Below, piece after piece: positions 46,840 to 56,202 of a stretch of 64,000 nt of DNA (its first letter is position 1; every line of letters starts with the position of its first letter). Source of the DNA: Clostridium sp. DL-VIII (GTDB lineage Bacteria; Bacillota; Clostridia; Clostridiales; Clostridiaceae); assembly GCF_000230835.1 (NCBI RefSeq), contig NZ_CM001240.1, positions 3,793,779 through 3,857,778 on the forward strand, read 5' to 3'. Both the position numbers and the translations under genes were made by a program. Below the pieces are notes generated by a model, which saw only the letters and a list, made by a program, of their open reading frames with translations, was not told where the DNA came from and searched no databases.

Positions 46840-48207
46840 TTAACAATACACTTTTTCTGGATTTAAGATATTATTCTTATCAAATATCTTTTTTATCTCC
46901 TGCATATACCTTAATTCTTTTTCTCCTGTAACCTTCTTGAAATATTCCTTTTTAGTAATGCCTATGCCATGCTCTCCTGATGGCAGACCATTAAGTTCGT
47001 GACTCTTTATATAAAGTTCAAGAGCCAACCCATGGGATTTTTTCTTCCACTCCATCTCTCCCATACCGTTTCTTATTATGCTTACATGAGTATTTCCGTC
47101 CCCAGCATGTCCAAAATAGATAACCTGAAGCCCATGCTTTTCTCCACATTTACTAGTAAAATCTACAAATTCTGTTGTTTTATCTATAGGAACAACTATA
47201 TCGATAGGAAGCTGTTCATTAAATTCCATAACTGAACTTGCTAAAGCACCTCTTATTTTCCACGTGTCTATGGCTTCATCGCTATTTAAAATTCTAAATT
47301 CTAAAGCTCCGCTGTTTATTGCTGCTTCCTTTGCCTTTGTATAATTGGCTACTATTTCATCATCTTCTCCGTCAAAGGTAAGAATTAAATAAGCATTTCC
47401 CTTATCTGAAGGCAATTTTAAATTTAAATATCTCTCTGAATTCTCAGCAATATTTCTTTCCATAAATTCTATTGCTGTTGGGTTAGCGCTAGATTTTATT
47501 ATTCTACTCACACTGTTTATACCATATTCTAAGTTATCAAATGATATCAATATACTGACTGTGTGTTTAGGTTTGGGTATGAGTTTTAAGACAGCTTTTG
47601 TTATGATTCCTAACGTTCCTTCAGAGCCAATGATTAAATTCTTTACATCTAAACCAGAACTATTTTTTATAGTCTTGCTTCCAACAGTTATGACCTCGCC
47701 ATTTCCTGTAACCACCTCTAATTCACGTACATAGTCACGGGTTACTCCATATTTTACAGCTCTCATTCCGCCAGCATTGGTGCTTATATTTCCACCAATA
47801 GTTGATGTCTTTTCTCCTGGATCTGGAGGATAAAATAAACCTTTTTCTTCAACATACTTCTGAATTTCCTTCAATAAGACTCCTGGTTCCACAGTTATAA
47901 GTAAATTTTCTTCATCTATCTCCAATATTTTATTCATCTTTGATAAATCTAAAATTATTCCCTTTTTAGTTGGTATAGTTGCTCCTGTAAGACAAGAACC
48001 TGCACCTCTAGGTGTAACTGGAATTGAATTTTCATTTGCAAATTTAATTACTTCTGATACTTCCTTAGTATTTTCTACAAAAACTAAAGCATCTGCATCC
48101 CCATAATCTATATTAAGTCCATCCGTTAAGTATTTTTTATCTATTTCCTTTCCAAATATAATTCTTTCTTTATCTTTAATTATATCTTTTAAATCTGAAT
48201 ATTCCAT
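46840..48207 (-). CDS. FAD-linked 2-hydroxyacid dehydrogenase (GlcD/D-lactate dehydrogenase family)
   Basis: 455 residues. A PCMH-type FAD domain (TPRGAGSCLTGATIPTKKG, EPGVLLKEIQKYVEEKGL, STNAGGMRAVKYGVTRDYV) is followed by the FAD-oxidase C domain (YFGHAGDGNTHVSIIRNG, GEHGIGITKKEYFKKV). The family oxidises D-lactate, glycolate or other 2-hydroxyacids; electron-transfer partners such as EtfAB are not adjacent. It is the last gene of the SAM-riboswitch methionine operon, 50 bp after metI. That position suggests a substrate such as 2-hydroxy-4-methylthiobutyrate, to be transaminated by the first gene. This is inference. Confidence 0.87.
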   Translation of the reverse strand: MEYSDLKDIIKDKERIIFGKEIDKKYLTDGLNIDYGDADALVFVENTKEVSEVIKFANENSIPVTPRGAGSCLTGATIPTKKGIILDLSKMNKILEIDEENLLITVEPGVLLKEIQKYVEEKGLFYPPDPGEKTSTIGGNISTNAGGMRAVKYGVTRDYVRELEVVTGNGEVITVGSKTIKNSSGLDVKNLIIGSEGTLGIITKAVLKLIPKPKHTVSILISFDNLEYGINSVSRIIKSSANPTAIEFMERNIAENSERYLNLKLPSDKGNAYLILTFDGEDDEIVANYTKAKEAAINSGALEFRILNSDEAIDTWKIRGALASSVMEFNEQLPIDIVVPIDKTTEFVDFTSKCGEKHGLQVIYFGHAGDGNTHVSIIRNGMGEMEWKKKSHGLALELYIKSHELNGLPSGEHGIGITKKEYFKKVTGEKELRYMQEIKKIFDKNNILNPEKVYC

Positions 48208-48257
48208 ATTTCTGCCCCCTGGTTCAATTTAATGCTTAGATACACACGATGATATAT

Positions 48258-48920
48258 CTATTTTCTAGATAATTTATTGGCAAGAGCATCTCCTGTAAGC
48301 TGAATCGCTTGTACCAACACTAATAATATGAGCACCGTTACAATCATTACTCCTGTTTCATATCTATAATATCCATATCTTATAGCTAAATCACCTATAC
48401 CGCCGCCACCAACAATTCCAGCCATAGCTGAATATCCTATTAAACTAACTAGATTTACTGTAATCCCTCTTATTAAGCTTGGTAGTGCTTCCACTATAAG
48501 CACATCAAATATAATAAGCTTCATACTTGCTCCAGAAGAAATTGCAGCTTCTATAACTCCATTATCAACTTCACTAAAGGCCCCCTCTGATAACCTTGCA
48601 AAAAATGCAATTGCAGCAATTGTTATAGGAACAGTTGCTGCTTCAGGTCCAATATTTGTTCCAACTATAACTTTAGTTAGCGGAAGTAGTAACACTAATA
48701 ATATTATAAATGGAAGTGAACGTATTACATTTATAATAAAACCTGCAATGGAATTAGCTAATTTATTTTTAAAAAACAACCTGCTAGAAGTTAAATATAA
48801 TACAAGTCCTAAAGCTCCTCCAATAATTAAGGATATAATTAATGCTATTCCAATCATTTTTCCAGAATCTAGAGTAGCTTGCCCAAGTTCACTTTTTAAT
48901 ATATCAATTGTAGAATCCAT
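48258..48920 (-). CDS. metI: Methionine ABC transporter permease
   Basis: 220 residues with five or six membrane helices. The family loop is seen in AAISSGASMKLIIFDVLIVEALPSLIRG, and MAGIVGGGGIGDLAIRYGYYRYE is the diagnostic MetI end. It moves methionine (D or L) and related thioether compounds with MetN and MetQ. The stop of metN is 4 bases away, so translation is coupled. It is under the S-box at 52376-52480 if the operon is continuous. Confidence 0.94.
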   Translation of the reverse strand: MDSTIDILKSELGQATLDSGKMIGIALIISLIIGGALGLVLYLTSSRLFFKNKLANSIAGFIINVIRSLPFIILLVLLLPLTKVIVGTNIGPEAATVPITIAAIAFFARLSEGAFSEVDNGVIEAAISSGASMKLIIFDVLIVEALPSLIRGITVNLVSLIGYSAMAGIVGGGGIGDLAIRYGYYRYETGVMIVTVLILLVLVQAIQLTGDALANKLSRK

Positions 48921-48923
48921 ATT

Positions 48924-49952
48924 TTATACCACCTCCAGCTGTTCATTAACAATTCTTTCAGTTTTTATTACATTTTCATTAATGTATTTTTTTGCTCTAG
49001 ATATTTCTTCTTTATCTCCTGTCAAGTTAATAATTAAAGTTCCAATTGGTCTTCCGCTGATATACTCTATCTTTCCATGGATAATACTTATATCTGTCTT
49101 AAAGTTCTTAGCTGCTTCTGAAATTATGGGTTTTAAACTATTATCTCCCTTGTAATAAACTCTGATAACTTCACCTTTACCTACTAATCGTAATATCTCT
49201 TTCGGCACCTCTAAATTAGAATTTCTATTTATCAAAGATTTAGTCACATCATGCTTAGGTTCTGAAAAGATCGAATATACATCATTAATTTCAACAATTT
49301 CTCCTTCACTCATTACCGCTACTCTGTCAAATAACTTCTTAGCCACCTCCATTTCATGAGTTATGAATACTATTGTTATTCCTGTTTTATCTTTTATGTC
49401 CTTTAAAAGTTTTAGTATTTCTTCTGTATTTTCCAAATCCAAAGCTGAGGTTGCTTCATCACAAAGTAATATTTCAGGATTATTAGCAATAGCTCTTGCA
49501 ATTCCGACCCTCTGCTTCTGCCCTCCGCTTAAATTAGATGGATAAGCTTCAGCCTTTTCTTTTAAATTTACAAGCTCTAAAAGTTCGTAAATCCTCTCTC
49601 TTCTCTTTTCCTTAGGATAGTTATCTGCTTTTAATACAAATTCTATATTTTCATAAATTGTTTTTCCACTTATTAAATTAAAATGCTGAAATATCATACC
49701 TATTTTAAGTCTTGTCTTTCTAAGCTGCACTCTGCTTAATTTTGTAATCTCTCTTCCATCAACAAAAACTTCTCCTGAAGATGGCTTTTGCAATAAATTA
49801 ATGACTCTAACCAAAGTGCTCTTTCCAGCTCCGCTTAATCCAACTATTCCAAAAACTTCACCTTTATTAATTTTTAAGTTTACATTCTTTACGGCACTTA
49901 CTAAGTTTCCTTTTAACTTAAAATCTACATTTATATTTCTTAATTCAATCAT
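48924..49952 (-). CDS. metN: Methionine ABC transporter ATPase
   Basis: 342 residues from the ATG at 49952; AGGTGG lies eight bases before it, and a GTG start four codons upstream overlaps that site. Walker A is GLSGAGKST, signature LSGGQKQR and Walker B ILLCDEATSALD. A C-terminal NIL domain (about 265-340, GEVIRVYYKGDNSLKPIISE and GRPIGTLIINLTGD) binds methionine and inhibits transport at high substrate. Confidence 0.95.
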   Translation of the reverse strand: MIELRNINVDFKLKGNLVSAVKNVNLKINKGEVFGIVGLSGAGKSTLVRVINLLQKPSSGEVFVDGREITKLSRVQLRKTRLKIGMIFQHFNLISGKTIYENIEFVLKADNYPKEKRRERIYELLELVNLKEKAEAYPSNLSGGQKQRVGIARAIANNPEILLCDEATSALDLENTEEILKLLKDIKDKTGITIVFITHEMEVAKKLFDRVAVMSEGEIVEINDVYSIFSEPKHDVTKSLINRNSNLEVPKEILRLVGKGEVIRVYYKGDNSLKPIISEAAKNFKTDISIIHGKIEYISGRPIGTLIINLTGDKEEISRAKKYINENVIKTERIVNEQLEVV

Positions 49953-50032
49953 CACTTTCACCACCTATTTAAATCACTGAATAAGGAAAATATATCAAAT
50001 CATATATTTTCCTTTATAATTAACAGTCAGTA

Positions 50033-50875
50033 TTATTTCCACCACTCTGGCTTACTGAAATCTTTAAATTCTCCGTTTTCTATAGCTTCTTTAAATTCTT
50101 TAGATTCTACAGCTTCTTTTAAATCTTTTCCAAGATCTTTATCTAAATCATCTGTTCTTACTGCTATTACATTTTTATAGTTTTCTGATAATTTTTCAAC
50201 AGCTAAAGCTTTAGAATAATCAAATTTAGAGGCAAAAGCAAAATTTCCAGGAATTGCTGCAGCATCAACACTATCTATGCTTCTTGCAAGCTGCGCTCCT
50301 TCAATTGGAGTAAATTTGATATTTTTAGGATTTTCAGCAACATCTTTTTCAGTCGCTTTTGTTTCATCGATATTATCCTTTAATTTAATAACTCCATTGT
50401 CTTTTAATAATTTTAAGGCTCTTGCTAAGTTTGATGCATCATTTGGTATTGCTACTTTTGCTCCATCCTTTAATTGATCTAAAGAAGTTATTGTATTTGA
50501 GAATATCCCCATTCCAAGAGTTGGTACAACTATTACTGGTGAAATATTCAAATTATTATCTGCGCTGAATTTTTTTAAATACTCAGTATGTTGAAATAAA
50601 TTTGCATCTATTTCCTTGTTATCTAATGCTTTATCCGGTTGAATGTAATCACTAAATTCCTTAGTTGTAACTGTATATCCCTTAGCTTTGAGCACTGGAG
50701 CTAACGCTTCCTTAACCATATCCCCATAAGGTCCTGGGCAAACACCTACTACAATATTCTTATTTCCTTCTTTGCTATCTGTTTTTGCACTTTCTTTACT
50801 GCTTCCGCAAGCAGCTAAGCTTGCTCCTATTGTTCCTAAAACAACTAGTACTGCTAACTTTTTTAAAATCTTCAT
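50033..50875 (-). CDS. metQ: Methionine-binding lipoprotein
   Basis: 280 residues. A lipoprotein signal peptide with lipobox SLAACGSS is followed by the NlpA/MetQ domain (VVGVCPGPYGDMVKEALAPVLKAKG, KALDNKEIDANLFQHTEYLK, DAAAIPGNFAFAS). It captures methionine or its analogues outside the membrane for MetNI. The ribosome binding site is GGGGGAATAAAAA. It lies 87 bp after the aminotransferase. Confidence 0.94.
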   Translation of the reverse strand: MKILKKLAVLVVLGTIGASLAACGSSKESAKTDSKEGNKNIVVGVCPGPYGDMVKEALAPVLKAKGYTVTTKEFSDYIQPDKALDNKEIDANLFQHTEYLKKFSADNNLNISPVIVVPTLGMGIFSNTITSLDQLKDGAKVAIPNDASNLARALKLLKDNGVIKLKDNIDETKATEKDVAENPKNIKFTPIEGAQLARSIDSVDAAAIPGNFAFASKFDYSKALAVEKLSENYKNVIAVRTDDLDKDLGKDLKEAVESKEFKEAIENGEFKDFSKPEWWK

Positions 50876-50962
50876 TTTTTATTCCCCCTGAAATTTATTG
50901 TTATTGTATTTAATCCCCAATGTATTGTAACTATAGCTTTTATCATTGGTGTAATTAACTAT

Positions 50963-52123
50963 TTATTTTTTATATTCCTTAAGTTTTTCAAGTCTCTTAA
51001 GAGCTTCTTTTAAAGTTTCTTCCTTCTTAGCAAAATGAAATCTTATATAATTATTTACTTTTTCTCTGAAGAAGCTTGAACCGGGAACTGCTGCTACTCC
51101 AATTTCTTTTGCAAGCCACCTGCAGAATTCATAGTCGTCCTCATATCCAAATTCAGATATATCAACCATGACATAATATGCTCCTTGAGGTTCATAATAC
51201 TTAAGCCCTATTTCATCTAATCCACTTAAAAATAATTTTTTCTTATTTTCATAGAGTTCATTTAGCACTTCATAATACTCTTCTCCAAATTCTAATCCCT
51301 TAATGGCCGCTTCTTGAAGAGGCGCTGCTGCTCCTACTGTTAAAAAGTCATGAACTTTCTTACAATTTTCTATTACTGCTTTACTGGCTATAATATATCC
51401 AAGCCTCCAGCCTGTAATTGAATATGTTTTTGATAAAGAGCTGCAGGATATGGTTCTTTCAAACATTCCGTCTAGTGCTGCTAAATAAGTATGCTTGTAT
51501 GGCTTAAATATTATGTGCTCATAAACTTCATCAGTAATTACAAAAGTATCATATTCTTTAGCAAGACTTCCTATATATAAAAGCTCCTCTTCAGTAAATA
51601 CCTTACCTGTAGGATTTGATGGATTGCAAAGTATAAGTGCTTTTGGCTTTTGCTTAAATGCATTTCTTAAATCTTCTTTATCAAATTTAAATGCTGGTGG
51701 CTTTAGTTCAACATATATAGGTTTTGAACCTGATAGAATTGTGTCCGCAGTATAATTTTCATAAAATGGTGAAAATACTATAACCTTATCGTCTGGATTG
51801 CATACACTCATCATTGCGCACATCATTGCTTCTGTGCTTCCACAGGTCACCAGTACATTTTCCTCTGGATTTATATTAATTCCCATGAACTTTTCTTGTT
51901 TTAATGCTAATTTCTCTCTAAAGTTTTGCGCTCCCCATGTAATTGAATATTGGTGAGGTCCTTTATCTGAAACTTCCTTTAATCCATCTAATATTTCTTT
52001 TGGTGGATCAAAGTCTGGAAATCCTTGTGAAAGATTTATTGCTCCATATTTATTGGCTATTCTTGTCATTTTTCTTATTATAGATTCTGAAAACCAATCT
52101 AACCTATTGCTTAATTCTGGCAT
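50963..52123 (-). CDS. PLP-dependent aminotransferase, class I/II (methionine/aromatic type)
   Basis: 386 residues. Fold-type I aminotransferase of the kynurenine/glutamine-transaminase (YbdL-like) group: AINLSQGFPDFDPPKEI, HQYSITWGAQNFREKLA, NPSNPTGKVFTEEEL, ITDEVYEHI and the PLP lysine in SSLSKTYSITGWRLGYI. Such enzymes use methionine or its keto acid 4-methylthio-2-oxobutyrate. It is the first gene after the SAM riboswitch, with the methionine transporter following. A role in making methionine from the keto acid is inferred. Confidence 0.88.
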   Translation of the reverse strand: MPELSNRLDWFSESIIRKMTRIANKYGAINLSQGFPDFDPPKEILDGLKEVSDKGPHQYSITWGAQNFREKLALKQEKFMGININPEENVLVTCGSTEAMMCAMMSVCNPDDKVIVFSPFYENYTADTILSGSKPIYVELKPPAFKFDKEDLRNAFKQKPKALILCNPSNPTGKVFTEEELLYIGSLAKEYDTFVITDEVYEHIIFKPYKHTYLAALDGMFERTISCSSLSKTYSITGWRLGYIIASKAVIENCKKVHDFLTVGAAAPLQEAAIKGLEFGEEYYEVLNELYENKKKLFLSGLDEIGLKYYEPQGAYYVMVDISEFGYEDDYEFCRWLAKEIGVAAVPGSSFFREKVNNYIRFHFAKKEETLKEALKRLEKLKEYKK

Positions 52124-52320
52124 ATTTTTTCCCCCATTTTTATTTATTTCTATACTTTAATAATTCTTATCAAAATAGTCACATATATTTTGATATAAAA
52201 ATCTCCATTTCACATTAACAGCAAAATAAAGATTGAATGCATGAAAGTAAATAATAGATTGAAATTTATGAAAAATACTTCATTCTATACTATGTTTATT
52301 ATTTTGCGCCTAAAGCTTAT

Positions 52321-52354
52321 TAAAAATAAAGCACTAGAGATTAAACTCTAGTGC
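52321..52354 (-). terminator. SAM-riboswitch terminator
   Basis: GCACTAGAG (52331-52339) pairs perfectly with CTCTAGTGC (52346-52354); on the minus strand a T-rich run follows. It is the expression platform for the upstream aptamer. Confidence 0.9.
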
Positions 52355-52375
52355 ATCATCGCATAAAAATTTGCT

Positions 52376-52480
52376 CTCTTATCTTTCAGCCTAAACTGCA
52401 GGATTTGGCACCTAATTATTTGTATTTTATAATCGGTTGCCGGGTTTCACGGGGCCAGTCCCTCCACCACTCTTGATAAG
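52376..52480 (-). promoter_or_regulatory. SAM-I (S-box) riboswitch aptamer
   Basis: Minus strand, 5' end at 52480. The conserved order is visible: CTTATCAAGAG at the P1 5' strand, GGTGGAGGGACTGGCCC, then GATGAAACCCGGCAACC-like (CGTGAAACCCGGCAACC), a variable P3, GGTGCCAAATCCTGCAG and the P1 3' strand GAAAGATAAGAG. It binds S-adenosylmethionine and stops transcription at the hairpin at 52331-52354 when SAM is plentiful. It controls the aminotransferase-metQNI-dehydrogenase operon. Confidence 0.95.
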
Positions 52481-52511
52481 TTATTTAATTTTCGTTTTTT
52501 CCTATAGGATT

Positions 52512-52540
52512 AGTATATGTTTGTTTTATTATAATGTCAA
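52512..52540 (-). promoter_or_regulatory. Promoter of the SAM-riboswitch operon
   Basis: TTGACA (plus 52535-52540) and TATACT (plus 52512-52517) with 17 bp between them on the minus strand; the aptamer begins about 30 bases further on. Confidence 0.8.
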
Positions 52541-52558
52541 TACCTTCATTAGATATTA

Positions 52559-53098
52559 TCAACATTTATTATATAATCTATAATAATAATAAGATTTTTC
52601 ATATTCTTCACCAGTATTTACAACATGCTTTGTTCCTTGTTTTATGAAGCCGCATTTTTCAATTACCCTTTGAGATTGAACATTATCTGGTTCTATTATT
52701 GCAATTATATAATCTAGCTGAAAATTATTCAGTGCCCATATAGTTATGGCTTTGGAAGCTTCTGTTATATATCCTTTATTACTCAAGTTTTCTGTTATGA
52801 AATAGGCCAGCTCAGTCTCATTATTTACTTCTTCCTTATTTTGTATCGCTATCATTCCTATTAATTTTCCATTATCTTTAAGAGTTACAGCAAGACATAC
52901 TCTTATATTTTCTTTATCTATGCTCTTATATTGCTCAATCAACGCCTTCAGCCATTCTTTTCTGACTTCCATTGAAACTCCCCAGTCTGGCATCCATTTT
53001 AATATGTATTGTTCACCGCATATTTCTTGCAGCTTTGACGCATCATCATTATTAAACTTTCTTAATATAAGTCTTTCTGTTTCTATACAAATATTCAT
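52559..53098 (-). CDS. GNAT acetyltransferase, RimJ/RimL type
   Basis: 179 residues. ETERLILRKFNNDDASKLQ at the start and the acetyl-CoA/substrate core ELAYFITENLSNKGYITEASKA plus IAIIEPDNVQSQRVIEKCGFIKQGT are typical of RimJ/RimL-like N-acetyltransferases. Acceptor unknown. It ends before the SAM operon promoter and is transcribed in the same direction, separately. The start follows a weak RBS GAGGAAAATT. Confidence 0.85.
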   Translation of the reverse strand: MNICIETERLILRKFNNDDASKLQEICGEQYILKWMPDWGVSMEVRKEWLKALIEQYKSIDKENIRVCLAVTLKDNGKLIGMIAIQNKEEVNNETELAYFITENLSNKGYITEASKAITIWALNNFQLDYIIAIIEPDNVQSQRVIEKCGFIKQGTKHVVNTGEEYEKSYYYYRLYNKC

Positions 53099-53474
53099 AA
53101 TTTTCCTCTAAGCTTTCGTATTTATTTTTCCTATTCTTTTTATAATTTACTTAATACTTCAATATTTTAAGAAATACAAGTCAAGCATAACCAAAGCTGA
53201 AATTATTAGTTGCTAAGTTAAGCTATAACCTTTCTTATTTCCATTAGCATTAACTTTACTATATATTTTTCTCTGATATCTATTCAAGCCCAAAAATTAT
53301 TCCACCTTATTTTTTATCCCATTTAACTATAATAAAATGGCCATTTATAACAATTATCCACAGATTTAAATTTATTATAAATTCTAAAGAATAAAAAAAG
53401 TGATGATATTTTACCGATATCATCACTATCAAGCTTACTTTAATACGCCACTTTCACTATACATAAAAATATAT
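53099..53474. other. Intergenic region with terminator and one DnaA-box-like site
   Basis: 376 bp without a coding frame. It holds TTATCCACA at 53354-53362 (an exact DnaA-box match, single copy, no AT-rich unwinding element or box cluster) and the terminator hairpin at 53399-53427. Otherwise nothing seen. Confidence 0.45.
53392..53427 (-). terminator. Terminator after the DUF5050-like lipoprotein
   Basis: AGTGATGATAT (53399-53409) pairs perfectly with ATATCATCACT (53417-53427) with a run of T on the minus strand. Confidence 0.85.
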
Positions 53475-54545
53475 TTATGCTGGTAAGAACATATATCCAT
53501 TATTGACATTAACTCCTTTTCGTGCAAAGATACCTTTGCTAGTTGGATAATATTCATTTATCTCGTATTCAGAAATATCTGTAAAATTCACACTTGGAGT
53601 TGCTTTCGTTAAATCTACAGCCATTTTAGAAAGATGCCTGTTATTGCTTACATTTATAAAATATATTGTTCCATTAATAATCTTCATATCTTCTCCATCC
53701 ATTACTGCCAATCTTTTTGTCGATAAATCGGTTAGATTTATTGAATACAAATTATTGTTATCTGCAGAATTTATAGCTAATATTTGTCCTGAATATGAAC
53801 CAAAGCTATTTACTGAGAAATTTGACAGCTTTTGTTTTTGTGTACCATCAATATTTATCTTATATAAAGTTGAATTATCACTTTTATTTTCATAAAGAAT
53901 TGTATCTTCATCCACTAAATAGCTCCCAATATTATCAGTAGAAATAATTTTATCTGTATTATTGGTTGTATCAAATGCGTGAAGCTTATTTCCATCCCTT
54001 GGATCCACAAAATATATTATGCTACCCGTTGCTATTATATTATGCACTTCTCCTAAGCTTAAATTAGGCTTATATGCTCTATTAGATAAGTCGATTGATG
54101 ACAAAGTACTTTTATTACCAGCATCCGAAAAATAAGCTATATTATTTACAACTGCTAATGAATTTACTTGATAATTATAAAAATCGCTAACATTAGATGT
54201 ATTAACTACATCTTTGGGATATGGTTCTTTTATAATTGAGAGATTATTATTATCATCCCAATTTGGAAAAACCGTTGTAGTACCATTCACCTGAAACAAA
54301 CTTGTATACATTGCTGAGTTCTTTAATGAAAAAGGTGTATATCCATTTTTAAAGGCGTCTTTATCTAAATTGGAAGCAGCACTGCCATTAGTGACCGCGC
54401 TATTATTACTACTACTGTTTACGCTTATCTGCCTTGGAGCACTTGTACTTTGATTTTGACTAGTTTTGCTTGCTGTTTGCTGACTGCTGCAGCTTAATAA
54501 ATTTATACACAGTGCCAAAGGCAATAACAACGATATCTTCTTCAA
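53475..54545 (-). CDS. Lipoprotein with beta-propeller-type (DUF5050) repeats
   Basis: 356 residues. A lipobox NLLSC lies at about residue 19, followed by a Ser/Asn/Thr/Gln-rich linker (about 20-70). The rest has repeating strands such as VVNNIAYFSDAGNKSTLSSI, IIYFVDPRDGNKLHAFDTTN, DTILYENKSDNSTLYKINID, GQILAINSADNNNLYSINL and GTIYFINVSNNRHLSKMAVD. This is the pattern of DUF5050-type six- or seven-bladed beta propellers. The function is unknown, perhaps a cell-surface sensor or scaffold. It is monocistronic. Confidence 0.78.
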   Translation of the reverse strand: MKKISLLLPLALCINLLSCSSQQTASKTSQNQSTSAPRQISVNSSSNNSAVTNGSAASNLDKDAFKNGYTPFSLKNSAMYTSLFQVNGTTTVFPNWDDNNNLSIIKEPYPKDVVNTSNVSDFYNYQVNSLAVVNNIAYFSDAGNKSTLSSIDLSNRAYKPNLSLGEVHNIIATGSIIYFVDPRDGNKLHAFDTTNNTDKIISTDNIGSYLVDEDTILYENKSDNSTLYKINIDGTQKQKLSNFSVNSFGSYSGQILAINSADNNNLYSINLTDLSTKRLAVMDGEDMKIINGTIYFINVSNNRHLSKMAVDLTKATPSVNFTDISEYEINEYYPTSKGIFARKGVNVNNGYMFLPA

Positions 54546-54683
54546 TATTCCACCAACTCTCTTTATACTATATTTACTATAATTCTACATTAATTTTATC
54601 ACTTTTAACAACTTATTTGTATTTTCATAATATATATGTCGAAATAATACGTATTACTCTTTAGCTAAAATTCAAACATTTAT

Positions 54684-54721
54684 ATAAAAAAATGGTGCTA
54701 GTTGTCTAAAACCAGCATCAC
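54684..54721 (-). terminator. Terminator after the CD3324-like gene
   Basis: A stem with GU pairs, GGTGCTAGTT (about 54694-54703) and AACCAGCATC-type sequence (about 54710-54719), flanked by A and T runs. Confidence 0.6.
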
Positions 54722-54740
54722 TTTTTACAGGTATCTAATT

Positions 54741-54998
54741 TTAATATACTATTTTTTTTATGCTTGAAATTGACAAACAATATTCTTCGGCTAAGGCTTC
54801 TTTACTCTCTCCCAGCTTAAACTTTACTTTAATTTCATTATTTCTAATTTCAAGTTCCTTCTTCGATCCTGATATTGTTCCCCATTTACGTCTATGTCCT
54901 TCTTCTCTTGGGATATAAATATATTTTCCCTGACAATACCTTTGTATTTTTTCAATTAATTCTTTAGGCAATATGTTTTCTGCACTTATATACTTCAT
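54741..54998 (-). CDS. CD3324-like small helix-turn-helix protein
   Basis: 85 residues: MKYISAENILPKELIEKIQR, a middle part GKYIYIPREEGHRRKWGT and a C-terminal helix-turn-helix LGESKEALAEEYCLSISSIK. It matches the clostridial CD3324 family, related to the Mor transcription activator. The target is unknown. The start follows AAGGAGTAGAATT-like sequence. It is monocistronic. Confidence 0.8.
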   Translation of the reverse strand: MKYISAENILPKELIEKIQRYCQGKYIYIPREEGHRRKWGTISGSKKELEIRNNEIKVKFKLGESKEALAEEYCLSISSIKKIVY

Positions 54999-55376
54999 AT
55001 TAATTCTACTCCTTAGAATTTTTTTAATCTAAGGGTGCAGAATTCATTTTAAAATATTAGGCCATAATTTTTATAATTAATGACTTTATGCCAAGTTATA
55101 AGCCTAAGCTTTAAATAAACTCTGCACAAAGTGTAACTGGTGTTTCTTTTTGCAAAACAATTCCCCCAATCCTTCTTTCATACATTAAAAAGCTGCTATC
55201 TTATAATATGCTATAAAAAATATATATACACATCGCTCTTTATGTGTATATTTCTCAATAATTATATCATAAATATTGACATATAAGTGAGCTTTATTGG
55301 TATAATATATATTAGGAAAATTAATAATCAAATTATTATATCTATCTTTGACTGATGATATACAATGAGGTGCGTA
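54999..55376. other. Intergenic region, only weak inverted repeats
   Basis: 378 bp between divergent genes. A hairpin ATATACACAT/ATGTGTATAT (55224-55233 and 55242-55251) is seen. Promoters of the two divergent genes are expected but not resolved. No coding frame. Confidence 0.45.
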
Positions 55377-56006
55377 ATGGATAAATTATTTAAAATTATT
55401 GTTTTAATATTTTGGGTTGCAATTTTATTTTTATTTTTTAAATATAAATTATATGTTGATGGAGTTGATAAAGTTATAAACTTTTTAAATACATACAGAG
55501 AATATAGTGTACTATTATTTCTCATAATAGCATCGCTTAGAATCTTTACTCTTATTCCATGTACTGTTTTTATAATTATTGGTGGTGTTCTATTTAATCC
55601 ATTTGAAGCTTTTCTACTTACTGCAGCTGCTAATTTAATTAGTGAAATTTTATTATTTTTCTTTGCAAAACTCACATTTGGTATGAGTTACCAAAATAAA
55701 ATAATAGAAAAGCATCCCAAAATATATAATATGATAAAAAAGAACAATGTACAAATTTTAGCTTTAGGCGTTTCTTCTCCTGTGGTCCCTAGTGATATAG
55801 TTTGTTTCTTTTCAGTGCTTGCTGAAATCACTTTGTTAAAATATATTATAACAATATTGTTAGCTGATACTCCTGTCATCCTTTTATATACTTTCTTAGG
55901 CATAAGTGCAAAGTACTCTATTTATGTTTTTCTATTTATGCTTATACTTGTAATAGTAATTAACTTTATTAATTTTAAAAAATGGAATAATCAAATCGCT
56001 GAATAA
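55377..56006 (+). CDS. TVP38/TMEM64 (DedA-like) membrane protein
   Basis: 209 residues from the ATG at 55377, with GAGGTG before it; an in-frame start four codons upstream is less likely. About five or six membrane helices. The family motif region is LRIFTLIPCTVFIIIGGVLFNPFEAFLLTAAANLISEIL, with the conserved Gly and Asn/Ser. The SNARE-associated/VTT fold is a phospholipid scramblase or flippase-like class; the exact substrate is unknown. Monocistronic. Confidence 0.85.
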   Translation: MDKLFKIIVLIFWVAILFLFFKYKLYVDGVDKVINFLNTYREYSVLLFLIIASLRIFTLIPCTVFIIIGGVLFNPFEAFLLTAAANLISEILLFFFAKLTFGMSYQNKIIEKHPKIYNMIKKNNVQILALGVSSPVVPSDIVCFFSVLAEITLLKYIITILLADTPVILLYTFLGISAKYSIYVFLFMLILVIVINFINFKKWNNQIAE

Positions 56007-56202
56007 AATAAATAATTCATCCAGCCATTACGTCTCATAATTAAATATACGACGTATTCTGACACATGTATCATGTGTAATACTCCCTATTTATAATTGA
56101 TTATATAGTATTTTGATATATTTTTTTGAAATTTTATCAATTCGCAATCCTTTTTTAATGAAAGAGAATATACTATATTAAATCAATTTTCAGGAGTTCC
56201 AT

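Noticed and set aside
53354..53362. DnaA-box match TTATCCACA as a possible replication origin
   Set aside because: Single copy, no dnaA/dnaN genes nearby, no cluster of boxes; chance expectation in AT-rich DNA is not low.
55328..55675. Minus-strand frame of 115 codons opposite the TVP38-like gene
   Set aside because: The plus frame has membrane helices and a ribosome binding site; the minus one is a shadow.
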